From: JAGVSZ01 sp963716855
GTDB taxonomy: Bacteria; Pseudomonadota; Gammaproteobacteria; Burkholderiales; SG8-39
Length of the DNA stretch: 64,000 nt
NCBI GenBank assembly: GCA_963716855.1
Contig: CAVQUV010000005.1
Location: forward strand, 496,001 to 560,000
Reading direction: 5' to 3'
Shown: one piece after another, positions 43,794-51,212 of the stretch
Numbering within the stretch: position 1 is the stretch's first letter
Layout: every line of letters starts with the position of its first letter
The notes under the pieces: model-generated
The model's input: only the letters and a program-made list of their open reading frames with translations
What the model was told of the DNA's origin: nothing
The model's database searches: none
Made by a program: the position numbers and the translations under genes

Positions 43794-43919
43794 AACCCGC
43801 CGGGCGGTCGGCTCGGTGTCAGCGCACGTTTTCGGCCGAGTACAGCGCGAACCGATCGCCGGCGAAGCGCACGTGATGCTGCGGCTGTCGTCGCCCCGGC
43901 GACAGCTCTTGAAGCAGCC

Positions 43920-45206
43920 CTAGCCCGCGCCCATCCGCTCGTGGATCCACCGCGCCGCGGCGAGCGTGCGCGCATCGTCGCCGATCCGGCCGATCACCTG
44001 CAGCCCGACCGGCAGCCCGTTCGGGCCGGTTGCGACCGGGACGGTCACGCACGGCACGTGCAGCAGCGTCCATACGCGGTTCATCACCGGGTTCCCGGTG
44101 GACGTCAGGCCCGCGGGCGCTTCGCCCGTCGTGCTCGGCGCGAGGAACACGTGGCACGCGTCGAAGACGCCCGGCAGCGCCGCGCGAGATAGATGCGCGA
44201 GCTCGCGAGCGCGGTCGTAGCGTTCGGCCGTCACTTGCATGCCCGCATCCAGCAGCTCGCGCAGCCGCGAGCTGAGGCGCACGCCGTGGTTCGCGTGCTC
44301 GAAGCCGAGGTTGCGCGCGAGCTCGTAGCCGAGGATGTCGCCATGGGCGTCGCCGAGCGCCGCGAAGTCCGGCGGCAGGTCGACCTGGATGACGCGCGCG
44401 CCCGCCGCGGCCAGGCCGCGCGCCGCCGCGTCCAGCGCTTCCCCGACCTCGGGCTGCGTCTCGCGCCAGTCGTGCGTGCGGCAGACGCCGATCCACGGGC
44501 GATCGATCTTCGCGAGCTCGACGAGCTCGCCGCGCCCCGACAGCGCGCCGACCATCAGCGCGACGTCGTCGACCGTGCGCGCGATTGCGCCCACCGTGTC
44601 GAGGCTCTCGGCGAGCAGCTTGACGCCGGCGCGGCTCAGCGTGCCGAACGAAGGCTTGTAGCCGACCACGCCGCAGAAGCTCGCCGGCCGGATGATCGAG
44701 CCGACCGTCTGCGTGCCGAACGCGAGCGGCACCATGCCGTCGGCGACGGCCGCGGCCGAGCCGCTGGAGGAGCCGCCCGGCGTGTGCTCGAAGTCGTGCG
44801 GGTTGACCGTCGCCGCGGGCGTGAAGGTCGCGAATTCGGTCGTGACGGTCTTGCCGACGACGATCGCGCCCGCCGCGCGCGCGGCCGCGACGACCGCCGC
44901 GTCCCAGGCCGGACGATGGCCCGCGTAGATCGGCGAGCCGTACGCCGTGGGCATGTCGGCGGTGTCCATCAGGTCCTTCACGCCGATCGGCAGGCCGTGC
45001 AGCGGCCCGCGCACCGGCCCCGCGTCGAGCGCCTGCGCCTGGTGGCGCGCCCGCTCGGGATCGAGGAAGGCCCACGCGTGGATCGCGGGCTCGCGCGCCG
45101 CGATGCGCTCGAGCGCGGCCTCGAGGACGTCGACCGCTCGCAGCTCGCGCGTACGTAGCCAGGCCGCGACCTCGGCCGCGGGCGCGCGCGCAAGATTGCG
45201 ATTCAC
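43920..45206 (-). CDS. Amidase (amidase signature family)
   Basis: Ser-Ser-Lys amidase of 428 residues. GTG 45204-45206 overlaps the stop of the receptor gene. Catalytic Lys in GLPIGVKDLMDTADMPTAYG, the glycine/serine signature TPGGSSSGSAAAVADGMVPL and the nucleophile region TVGSIIRPASFCGVVGYKPS are intact. Family members hydrolyse small amides, including maleamate-like or aryl amides. In a neighbourhood with a NicX-like dioxygenase, an N-heteroaromatic or amide catabolic role fits. Transcribed with the NMT1-type receptor, which may import its substrate. Confidence 0.92.
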   Translation of the reverse strand: MNRNLARAPAAEVAAWLRTRELRAVDVLEAALERIAAREPAIHAWAFLDPERARHQAQALDAGPVRGPLHGLPIGVKDLMDTADMPTAYGSPIYAGHRPAWDAAVVAAARAAGAIVVGKTVTTEFATFTPAATVNPHDFEHTPGGSSSGSAAAVADGMVPLAFGTQTVGSIIRPASFCGVVGYKPSFGTLSRAGVKLLAESLDTVGAIARTVDDVALMVGALSGRGELVELAKIDRPWIGVCRTHDWRETQPEVGEALDAAARGLAAAGARVIQVDLPPDFAALGDAHGDILGYELARNLGFEHANHGVRLSSRLRELLDAGMQVTAERYDRARELAHLSRAALPGVFDACHVFLAPSTTGEAPAGLTSTGNPVMNRVWTLLHVPCVTVPVATGPNGLPVGLQVIGRIGDDARTLAAARWIHERMGAG

Positions 45207-46192
45207 GAGATGAACTCGTTCGTGTAGAGGTCGGCGAGCGCGCTTTCCTTGGGCACGATGCCTTCCTTGACGTAGAACCGCTGCAGCTCGGCGAGCCGCT
45301 CGGGGTCCATCATGCCGAGGGTCTTCTGGCCGGGGTACACGAGCGTGTTGTAGAGGCCGAACGTCTCCTCGACGAACGCCTCGCGGCCCTTGTGGGCCGG
45401 CATCGCGTTGACGTAGTCGCGCACCGCCGCCTTCGGGTCGGTCATGATGTCGCGCATGCCGTGCAGCGTCGCGCGCACGATCTTGCGCACGAGCTCGGGA
45501 CGCTTCTGGATCACCTCGTCGGAGGCGAGGATCGCTTGCGCCATGCTCTTCGTGTATTCGTACGCGGGCATGAGCCGCATCTTCGCGCCCGCGCCGCGCG
45601 CATCCGCGATCCACTCCGGCACGGCGGTCATCGCGTCGGCCTTGCGCGAGGTGAAGAGCTGCCACACCCCGGCGGGTCCGGCGGCTTGCGCGTTGACGTC
45701 GTTCTTCGTCAGTCCCGCGCTCGCCAGCATCGCGAGCAGCGCGAAGTAGCCGCTGTCGGCGTAGGTCATCGCGGTGATCGTCTTGCCCTTCAGGCCCGCC
45801 GGGCTGGTGATCCCGGAGTCCTCGTGCACCGCGACGGTCGTCATCGAGCGCCCGCCGAGCACCGCCACCGCCTTCACCGGCACGCCCTGTGCGCGCACGA
45901 TGATCGGGGTGTCGCCGAACGCGCCGCACACCGGCGCGTTGCCCGCTCCCACCTGCTTGGCCGCGTCCACGCCGCCGCGGCCCGGCTGAAAGGTCACCTT
46001 GAGGCCTTCGGCCGCGTAGTAGCCGCGCGCCTGGGCGAGCAGCCAGGGCGCGAACGCGACCTGCTGGGCCGGCGCCGGCAGGAGGTAGGTCACCTCCTCC
46101 AGCGCCGGCTGCGCCACCGCACGGCCGATCGGCGCCAGCGGCGCGGCGGCGAGCGCCGCGGTGGAGACGAGAAAACCGCGTCGGGTCGTCAT
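45203..46192 (-). CDS. NMT1/THI5-type ABC substrate-binding protein, Tat-like signal
   Basis: Receptor of 329 residues. ATG 46190-46192. The N-terminus TRRGFLVSTAALAAAPLA has a twin-arginine pattern, so export through Tat is possible. Mature segments: YLLPAPAQQVAFAPWLLAQA, GYYAAEGLKVTFQPGRGGVD, CGAFGDTPIIVRAQG and TITAMTYADSGYFALLAML match pyrimidine-precursor/taurine-type receptors, which bind small N- or S-containing compounds. No permease genes are adjacent. Overlaps the amidase start by four bases and is divergent from Rieske copy 2. Confidence 0.88.
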   Translation of the reverse strand: MTTRRGFLVSTAALAAAPLAPIGRAVAQPALEEVTYLLPAPAQQVAFAPWLLAQARGYYAAEGLKVTFQPGRGGVDAAKQVGAGNAPVCGAFGDTPIIVRAQGVPVKAVAVLGGRSMTTVAVHEDSGITSPAGLKGKTITAMTYADSGYFALLAMLASAGLTKNDVNAQAAGPAGVWQLFTSRKADAMTAVPEWIADARGAGAKMRLMPAYEYTKSMAQAILASDEVIQKRPELVRKIVRATLHGMRDIMTDPKAAVRDYVNAMPAHKGREAFVEETFGLYNTLVYPGQKTLGMMDPERLAELQRFYVKEGIVPKESALADLYTNEFIS

Positions 46193-46287
46193 TTTCCGAA
46201 GCCCTCCTGGAACGAGCGGGAAGTATGCCCCGCGCGCCGACGGCGCGCAGCAGGGACACGGTGGCGCGCGGACGGCGACACTTGCCT

Positions 46288-46321
46288 GGCGCCCCGGCCT
46301 CGCGAACAATGCCGGGGCGCC
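46288..46321 (+). promoter_or_regulatory. 11-bp perfect hairpin directly before the Rieske copy 2 ribosome site
   Basis: GGCGCCCCGGC and its exact complement around a 12-base loop, ending 4 bases before the AAGGAG ribosome site (46325-46330) of the alpha-subunit gene. A strong 5' leader stem here could affect translation or mRNA stability. No riboswitch class recognised. Confidence 0.5.
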
Positions 46322-46336
46322 CGCAAGGAGAAAAGA

Positions 46337-47659
46337 ATGGACATCCGCGCCGCCGACGCGATCGCCCGGCTCGTGCAGCCGGACCGCGTGCACCACTCGG
46401 TGTACTCGGATCCCGCCGTGTTCGAGCTCGAGATGGCGCGGATCTTCGGCCGCGCCTGGCTGCTCCTCGGCCACGAGAGCCAGGTGAAGGAGCCGGGCGC
46501 CTACTTCACCACGCGCATGGGCCGCGAGCCGGTCATCGTCGCGCGCCACGCGGACGGCTCGATCCGCGTGCTCGTCAACCGCTGCGCGCATCGCGGCGCG
46601 ATGGTCTGCCCCGAGGGCAAGGGGACGACGAAGCAGTTCGTCTGCCCCTATCACGGCTGGTCCTACGCGACCGACGGCAGCCTGCACTTCGTCCCGATCG
46701 CGCAAGGCTATGGCCCGGACGCGGAGCGCAGGATGAGCGAGCTCGGCCTCTCGCGAGTGCCGCGCGTGGAGAGCTATCGCGGGTTCGTGTTCGCGTCGCT
46801 CGCTGCGCGGGGGCCGAGCCTCGCGGCGTTCCTCGGACCGCTCACGGCCTCCTTCGACGACATGGTCGACCGCGCGCCCGACGGCGAGCTCGAGGTCGCG
46901 GGCGGCGTGTTCAAGCACGCCTACGACGGCAACTGGAAGCTCGTGCTCGAGAACCATCTCGACGGCGTGCACCCGGCGTACGTGCACGGCTCGTCGGTGT
47001 GGGCGGCGCGCGACGCCCCCGATCCCGGCCAGCCGGAGCGCTACGCCGACATCGCGATCCGGCAGATGCGGCAGAACGGCGCGCCGGAGCAGGTGTGGGA
47101 GTCGATCGGGGTCTGGACCGCCGACCACGGCCACGGCTTTCTCGGCGACTACCACTCCGACAACCGGCTCGTCGCCGGCCTCGACAATCCGGTGTTCGCC
47201 GACTACAAGGCGCGCCTCGCGGCGCGGCACGGCGAGCACCGCGCCCGCGAGATCCTCGGCGTGACGCGGTGGAACACGATCGTCTATCCGAACGTCTCGT
47301 TCATGAGCCAGTTCCGTCAGCTGCGCATCGTGCACCCGCTCGCGGTCGACCGGACGGTGGTCTACACGTACTCGTTCCGGATGAAGGGCGCGCCCGAGGC
47401 GATGTTCCGCGACACGATCGCGTTCGCCAACGTGGTGAACGGGACCGCGTCGTGGGTGCTGACGGACGATCTCGAGGTCTACGCGCGGACCCAGCGCGGC
47501 CTGTCGGCGGCGCAGCCGGAGTGGGTGTACCTCGGCCGGGGCTACGGCGGCGACGTGACCGAGCCCGACGGCGCGCGCCGCGGCGCGACCGGCACGAGCG
47601 AAATCTTCATCCGCAACCAGTTCGCGGCCTGGCTGCAGTACATGACCGCCGAGTCCTGA
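46337..47659 (+). CDS. Rieske aromatic ring-hydroxylating dioxygenase alpha subunit, copy 2
   Basis: Catalytic subunit of 440 residues; ATG 46337 with AAGGAG. Rieske ligands C83, H85, C103 and H106 (CAHRGA ... CPYHGW); mononuclear iron region D209, H212, H217 (ENHLDGVHPAYVHG). Shares the opening VQPDRVHHSVYSDPAVFELE with copy 1 but is clearly diverged (insertion-free Rieske domain, different pocket). Followed 2 bp after its stop by the beta subunit gene. No reductase nearby. Probably acts with the NicX-like enzyme and amidase around it. Confidence 0.93.
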   Translation: MDIRAADAIARLVQPDRVHHSVYSDPAVFELEMARIFGRAWLLLGHESQVKEPGAYFTTRMGREPVIVARHADGSIRVLVNRCAHRGAMVCPEGKGTTKQFVCPYHGWSYATDGSLHFVPIAQGYGPDAERRMSELGLSRVPRVESYRGFVFASLAARGPSLAAFLGPLTASFDDMVDRAPDGELEVAGGVFKHAYDGNWKLVLENHLDGVHPAYVHGSSVWAARDAPDPGQPERYADIAIRQMRQNGAPEQVWESIGVWTADHGHGFLGDYHSDNRLVAGLDNPVFADYKARLAARHGEHRAREILGVTRWNTIVYPNVSFMSQFRQLRIVHPLAVDRTVVYTYSFRMKGAPEAMFRDTIAFANVVNGTASWVLTDDLEVYARTQRGLSAAQPEWVYLGRGYGGDVTEPDGARRGATGTSEIFIRNQFAAWLQYMTAES

Positions 47660-47661
47660 CC

Positions 47662-48135
47662 GTGCGCGCGCCGGAGCTCGAGCAGTTCCTGTATCGCGAG
47701 GCGCGTCTGCTCGACGCAGGGCGCTTCGACGATTGGCTCGCGCTCTTCGCCGAGGACGCGACCTATTGGGTGCCGCTCGAGTCCGGCCAGAAGGATCCGG
47801 TCGAGACCTGCTCGCACATCTACGACGACCGCACGCTGCTCGAGACGCGCGTCCGCCAGTACCGCCACCCGCGCGCGCACTCGCGCGTGCCGCTCGCCCG
47901 CACGGTGCATCAGGTCTCGAACGTCGTCCTGCTGGAAGAACGGCCGGAGCGCGGCGAGGCGACGGTCGGCTCGACGCTCGTGCTCGTCGAGTTCCGCGCC
48001 GAGCGCCAGCGCACCTTCGGCGCGCTCGTCGAGCACCGCCTGCGCCGCGCCGGCGGCGACTGGAAGATCGCCGCGAAGCGCGTCGATCTCGTCAACTCCG
48101 AGGGCGAGCTGGACGGCCTGGCGATCCTGTTCTAG
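47662..48135 (+). CDS. Rieske dioxygenase beta subunit, copy 2
   Basis: Small subunit of 157 residues from GTG 47662. SnoaL/NTF2-like fold: ELEQFLYREARLLDAGRFDD, YWVPLESGQ, IYDDRTLLETRVRQYRHPRA, HQVSNVVLLEER and KIAAKRVDLVNSEGEL. No basic N-terminal tail, unlike copy 1. Its last four bases overlap the convergent RidA gene. Confidence 0.9.
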   Translation: MRAPELEQFLYREARLLDAGRFDDWLALFAEDATYWVPLESGQKDPVETCSHIYDDRTLLETRVRQYRHPRAHSRVPLARTVHQVSNVVLLEERPERGEATVGSTLVLVEFRAERQRTFGALVEHRLRRAGGDWKIAAKRVDLVNSEGELDGLAILF

Positions 48136-48545
48136 AGCGCCGCAATCGGCTGCACCTCGACCAGGAACGGCTCGCCGACGAGACGGTCGATCATGAGCAG
48201 CGTGTTCGGCGGGTACTTGCCGTCCGGGAAGAGCCTGGGGAACTCGCGCTTGCGGAACGCCATGAACTTCGGGATGTCCTGCGAGTGCACGAGGTAGGTG
48301 GTGAACTGCACCACGTTCTTCCAGCCCGCTCCCTGGGACTTCAATGCCGCCTCGATGTTCCTGAACACCTGGCCGCACTGCGCGTCGAAATCGTCCGCGC
48401 CGACGACGTTGCCCGCGACGTCGGTGGCGAGCTGGCCCGCGATGAACAGCCACTCGGATGCGTTCTTCACGCGCGTGATCTGCGAGTACTGGCCGAGGGG
48501 CTTGCCCAGGCCGTCGGGGTTGACGATCGTGATCTCTGCGGGCAT
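48132..48545 (-). CDS. RidA / YjgF family protein
   Basis: 137-residue trimeric imine deaminase relative. Segments: GKPLGQYSQITRV, EWLFIAGQLATDVAGNVVG, QVFRNIEAALKSQGAGWKNV and PPNTLLMIDRLVGEPFLVEV. RidA-like proteins remove reactive enamine/imine intermediates; some act in aromatic or N-heterocycle catabolism as 2-aminomuconate-type deaminases. The conserved Arg of the active site region appears in 'TLLMIDRLVG'. Convergent with Rieske beta copy 2 (4-bp overlap). Confidence 0.88.
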   Translation of the reverse strand: MPAEITIVNPDGLGKPLGQYSQITRVKNASEWLFIAGQLATDVAGNVVGADDFDAQCGQVFRNIEAALKSQGAGWKNVVQFTTYLVHSQDIPKFMAFRKREFPRLFPDGKYPPNTLLMIDRLVGEPFLVEVQPIAAL

Positions 48546-48567
48546 CGGGATCTCCTCGGTGGATGGA

Positions 48568-48573
48568 TAGAAT
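48568..48573 (+). promoter_or_regulatory. -10-like TAGAAT before the NicX-like gene
   Basis: TAGAAT 28 bases before ATG 48602 in the gap with the divergent RidA gene. Confidence 0.4.
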
Positions 48574-48601
48574 AGGCCCGCGCATTCTGGAGGAAACCGC
48601 C

Positions 48602-49684
48602 ATGTCTGGACAAGCCGCGATCCGCGTGCAGGAGGTGAACCCGGCCAAGCTCGCGACGCTGTACCGCCAGCAGTTCGAGCTCTGCAAGGTCAAGCAGGGC
48701 GAGACGATTGCGGTCGTGAGCGACCTCGGCACGCGCCGCGAGTACGTGCAGGCCGCGTTCGCCGCCGCCGAGAGCCTCGGCGCGGACGTCTACGAGCTGT
48801 GCGTCAACTCGATTCCGTCGTGGACCAAGGTCGGCGTGCCGACGATCGGCAAGTGCAAGGGCACGCTCGATGCGGTCAGCGCGGCCGACATGGTGGTGAT
48901 CTTCCACGTGCCGCTCTTCACCCAGTGGCTCAAACAGGTGATGGACGGCGGCACGCGCGTGCTGATGATCATCGATGCGCCGGACGACCTCGAGCAGCTC
49001 ATGTCGCCGCCGGGGCTAAAGGAGGCGATGAAGCACGCCGCGCAGCTCTACCGTGCGACGCGAAAAGTGCGCGTGACGAGCGACGCCGGCACCGATCTCG
49101 CGTACGAGTGCGGCCAGTACCCGGTGATGACGCAGTGGGGCTATGCCGACGAGCCGGGCCACTTCGACCACTGGGGCGGCGGGCACATCCACACCTTCCC
49201 CAACGAGGGCAGCGCGCACGGCACGGTGGTGTTCCAGCCGGGCGACATCGTGATCCTTCCGTACTGCCGCTACGTCGTCGACCCCGTCCGGCTCGAGATC
49301 CGCGCGGGGCACGTCGTGAAGATCGAAGGCGGCCTCGACGCGAAGCTCATGCGCGACTGGCTCGACGACGGGAGGAAGAACGCGGACGACCGCGACCCCT
49401 ACGCGGTGTCGCATCTGGGCTGGGGCATGAATCCCCAGGCGCGCTGGTACGGCCTCGCGCTGAACGGCGACGAGCCGGAGCGCAGCCGCGCCGCGGCGCG
49501 CACGTTCCCGGGCAATTTCCTCTTCTCGACCGGTCCGAACACGCAGGGCGGCGGGAAGCGCGACACCAAGGGGCATTACGACGTGCCGATGCGCGACTGC
49601 ACCGTGCAGCTCGACGGCCGGGCCGTCATCGAGCGCGGGAAGATCGTCGATCCGGCAATGCAGGTCGCGCGCGTGGCGCGGTAG
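48602..49684 (+). CDS. 2,5-dihydroxypyridine 5,6-dioxygenase-like protein (NicX / M29-related family)
   Basis: 360-residue protein of the family of NicX, which opens the ring of 2,5-dihydroxypyridine in nicotinate degradation and shares its fold with M29 aminopeptidases. Strong matching segments: GQYPVMTQWGYADEPGHFDH, HTFPNEGSAHGTVVFQPGD, SHLGWGMNPQARW and FLFSTGPNTQGGGKRDTKGH, which hold the Glu/His/Asp metal ligands. From memory the match to NicX is good but well short of identical, so another dihydroxy-heteroaromatic is possible. ATG 48602 with GGAGG upstream. Between Rieske copy 2, RidA and a gentisate-type dioxygenase. Confidence 0.82.
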   Translation: MSGQAAIRVQEVNPAKLATLYRQQFELCKVKQGETIAVVSDLGTRREYVQAAFAAAESLGADVYELCVNSIPSWTKVGVPTIGKCKGTLDAVSAADMVVIFHVPLFTQWLKQVMDGGTRVLMIIDAPDDLEQLMSPPGLKEAMKHAAQLYRATRKVRVTSDAGTDLAYECGQYPVMTQWGYADEPGHFDHWGGGHIHTFPNEGSAHGTVVFQPGDIVILPYCRYVVDPVRLEIRAGHVVKIEGGLDAKLMRDWLDDGRKNADDRDPYAVSHLGWGMNPQARWYGLALNGDEPERSRAAARTFPGNFLFSTGPNTQGGGKRDTKGHYDVPMRDCTVQLDGRAVIERGKIVDPAMQVARVAR

Positions 49685-49690
49685 CGGCCC

Positions 49691-50116
49691 CTAACCCCCG
49701 TCGGGACCGGCCGCCGGGAACGCCGCGGCGTGCTTGGTGGTCCACTCGAGCGCCGCTTCCTCGGCAGTGAGCTCGCGCCCTTCGGCGTCGCGGACCTGCT
49801 TGCGATAGTGCTCGATGTGGCAGACCTGCTCGACCATGCGCGCGCGGAAGGCGTCGTCGGGGTCGATGAACGCGAGCCCCAGCTCGTACTCGCCGTCGCT
49901 CGCGCGGCACCATGCGACGCGGGCGGACGTCTCGAACGCCGGGCGCACGAACGGGATGCGCACTTTTACGACGTGCGCGGGCCGAAAGGCGCTTTGGGAA
50001 CGGAACGCGAGCCCGCCCAGACCGACGTTGACCAGGCGGGGCGCCCGGCCCCCTCCCTGATCGGCGGTGGTCACCTCGATCGGGATGTCGGCGGGATGGC
50101 GAATGAAGTTCCGCAT
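49691..50116 (-). CDS. PilZ domain protein (c-di-GMP receptor candidate)
   Basis: 141 residues; RxxxR-like start (RNFIRHPADIPIEV), then VNVGLGGLAFRSQ in the position of the D/N-x-S-x-x-G motif, and VRIPFVRPAFETSARVAWC, YELGLAFIDPDDAFRARM. The Ser of the canonical motif is replaced (NVGLGG), so ligand binding is uncertain. A C-terminal helix of about 40 residues follows. Convergent with the NicX-like gene, divergent from the bicupin gene. Confidence 0.75.
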   Translation of the reverse strand: MRNFIRHPADIPIEVTTADQGGGRAPRLVNVGLGGLAFRSQSAFRPAHVVKVRIPFVRPAFETSARVAWCRASDGEYELGLAFIDPDDAFRARMVEQVCHIEHYRKQVRDAEGRELTAEEAALEWTTKHAAAFPAAGPDGG

Positions 50117-50176
50117 GGTCCGGTGCGTGACGCGTGAGCCGCTACACTAGCACGCCTCGCCCCGCAGGATCCGGAC

Positions 50177-51212
50177 ATGAGTGAGCCCCTTCCCGACCCG
50201 ACGCGCCCCGACGCCGAGCTCATCCGCGCGCTCGAGGGTGCGCACTACCACCCGCTGTGGGACCGCTACAAGCGCATCACGCCGATCGCGCCGCGCGAGC
50301 GGGACCAGCCGATGCACTGGCGCTGGCGCGATTTCGAGCCGCTCGCCAGCCGCGCGGCGAAGGAGGTGCCGATCGAGGACGTCGAGCGGCGCGCGATCAT
50401 CATGGCGAACCCGGCGTTCGGCGGCGACACGGTGACCACGTCGAACCTCATCGGCGCGTTCACCATCCTGGAGCCCGGCGACCATGCCGTGCCGCACCGG
50501 CACACCGCCGCCGCGATCCGCTTCGCGACGCGCGCCGAGGGCGCGGTGACGATCGTGAACGGGCGGCGCTGCGAGATGCGGGACGGCGACCTCGTCCTGA
50601 CGCCCCCGATGTGCTGGCACGGGCACGTCAACGAATCCGGCCGTCGCACCTACTGGTTCGACGCCGCCAACATGCCGCTCATCTGCGGGCTCGAGGCGAG
50701 CTTCTTCGAGCCGGGCCGGCGCGACGACGCGATAGTTCTGGGACGTCGACGAGGGCGACGAGCGCCTGTATCGCGCGTCGGGCCTCGCGCCGGCGACCGA
50801 GCCGCCGCGGCCGTCGCACTCGCCCAAGTATCGCTATCCGGGCGAGGAAACGCGGCGGATGCTCGACGCGATCACCCCGGACGCGGACGGCGCAAGGATC
50901 TTGCGCTACGTGCATCCGCACACCGGCGGCCCGGTGATGCCGACGCTCGACTGCTACGCCGCGCGGCTCGCCAGCGGTGCCGCGACGCAACCGCTGCGCG
51001 CGACCTGGAATGCGATCGTGCTGGTGGTGTCCGGGGAGGGCCGCTCGACGGTGGGCAGCCGCACGTTCGAGTGGTCGCGCAACGACGTCTTCACCGTGCC
51101 TCACTGGACCTGGGTCTCGCACACGGCGACCGGCGGCCCCGCCGACCTGTTCCTCGTCACCGACCGATCGGTGTACGAGGCGCTCGACCTCGCGCGGGTC
51201 GAACGGCAATGA
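50177..51212 (+). CDS. Gentisate 1,2-dioxygenase-like bicupin, one frameshift
   Basis: Ring-cleavage dioxygenase of the gentisate/salicylate/1-hydroxy-2-naphthoate group. ATG 50177. The first cupin has PGDHAVPHRHTAAAIRF with H107 and H109, plus LTPPMCWHGHVNE; the second has VVSGEGRSTVGSRTFEWSRN and VPHWTWVSHTA. At about 50738 an extra base breaks the frame between RRDDAI and FWDVDEGDERLYRASG; corrected length about 344 residues, as expected. Stop overlaps the start of the molybdenum hydroxylase gene. Product would be maleylpyruvate or an analogue, which an FAH-family hydrolase (6782-7660) could process. Confidence 0.88.

Noticed and set aside
43920..46259. A 779-residue minus-strand frame joining the receptor region to the amidase
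   Set aside because: The receptor's real frame is different; the first third of this frame is its shadow.
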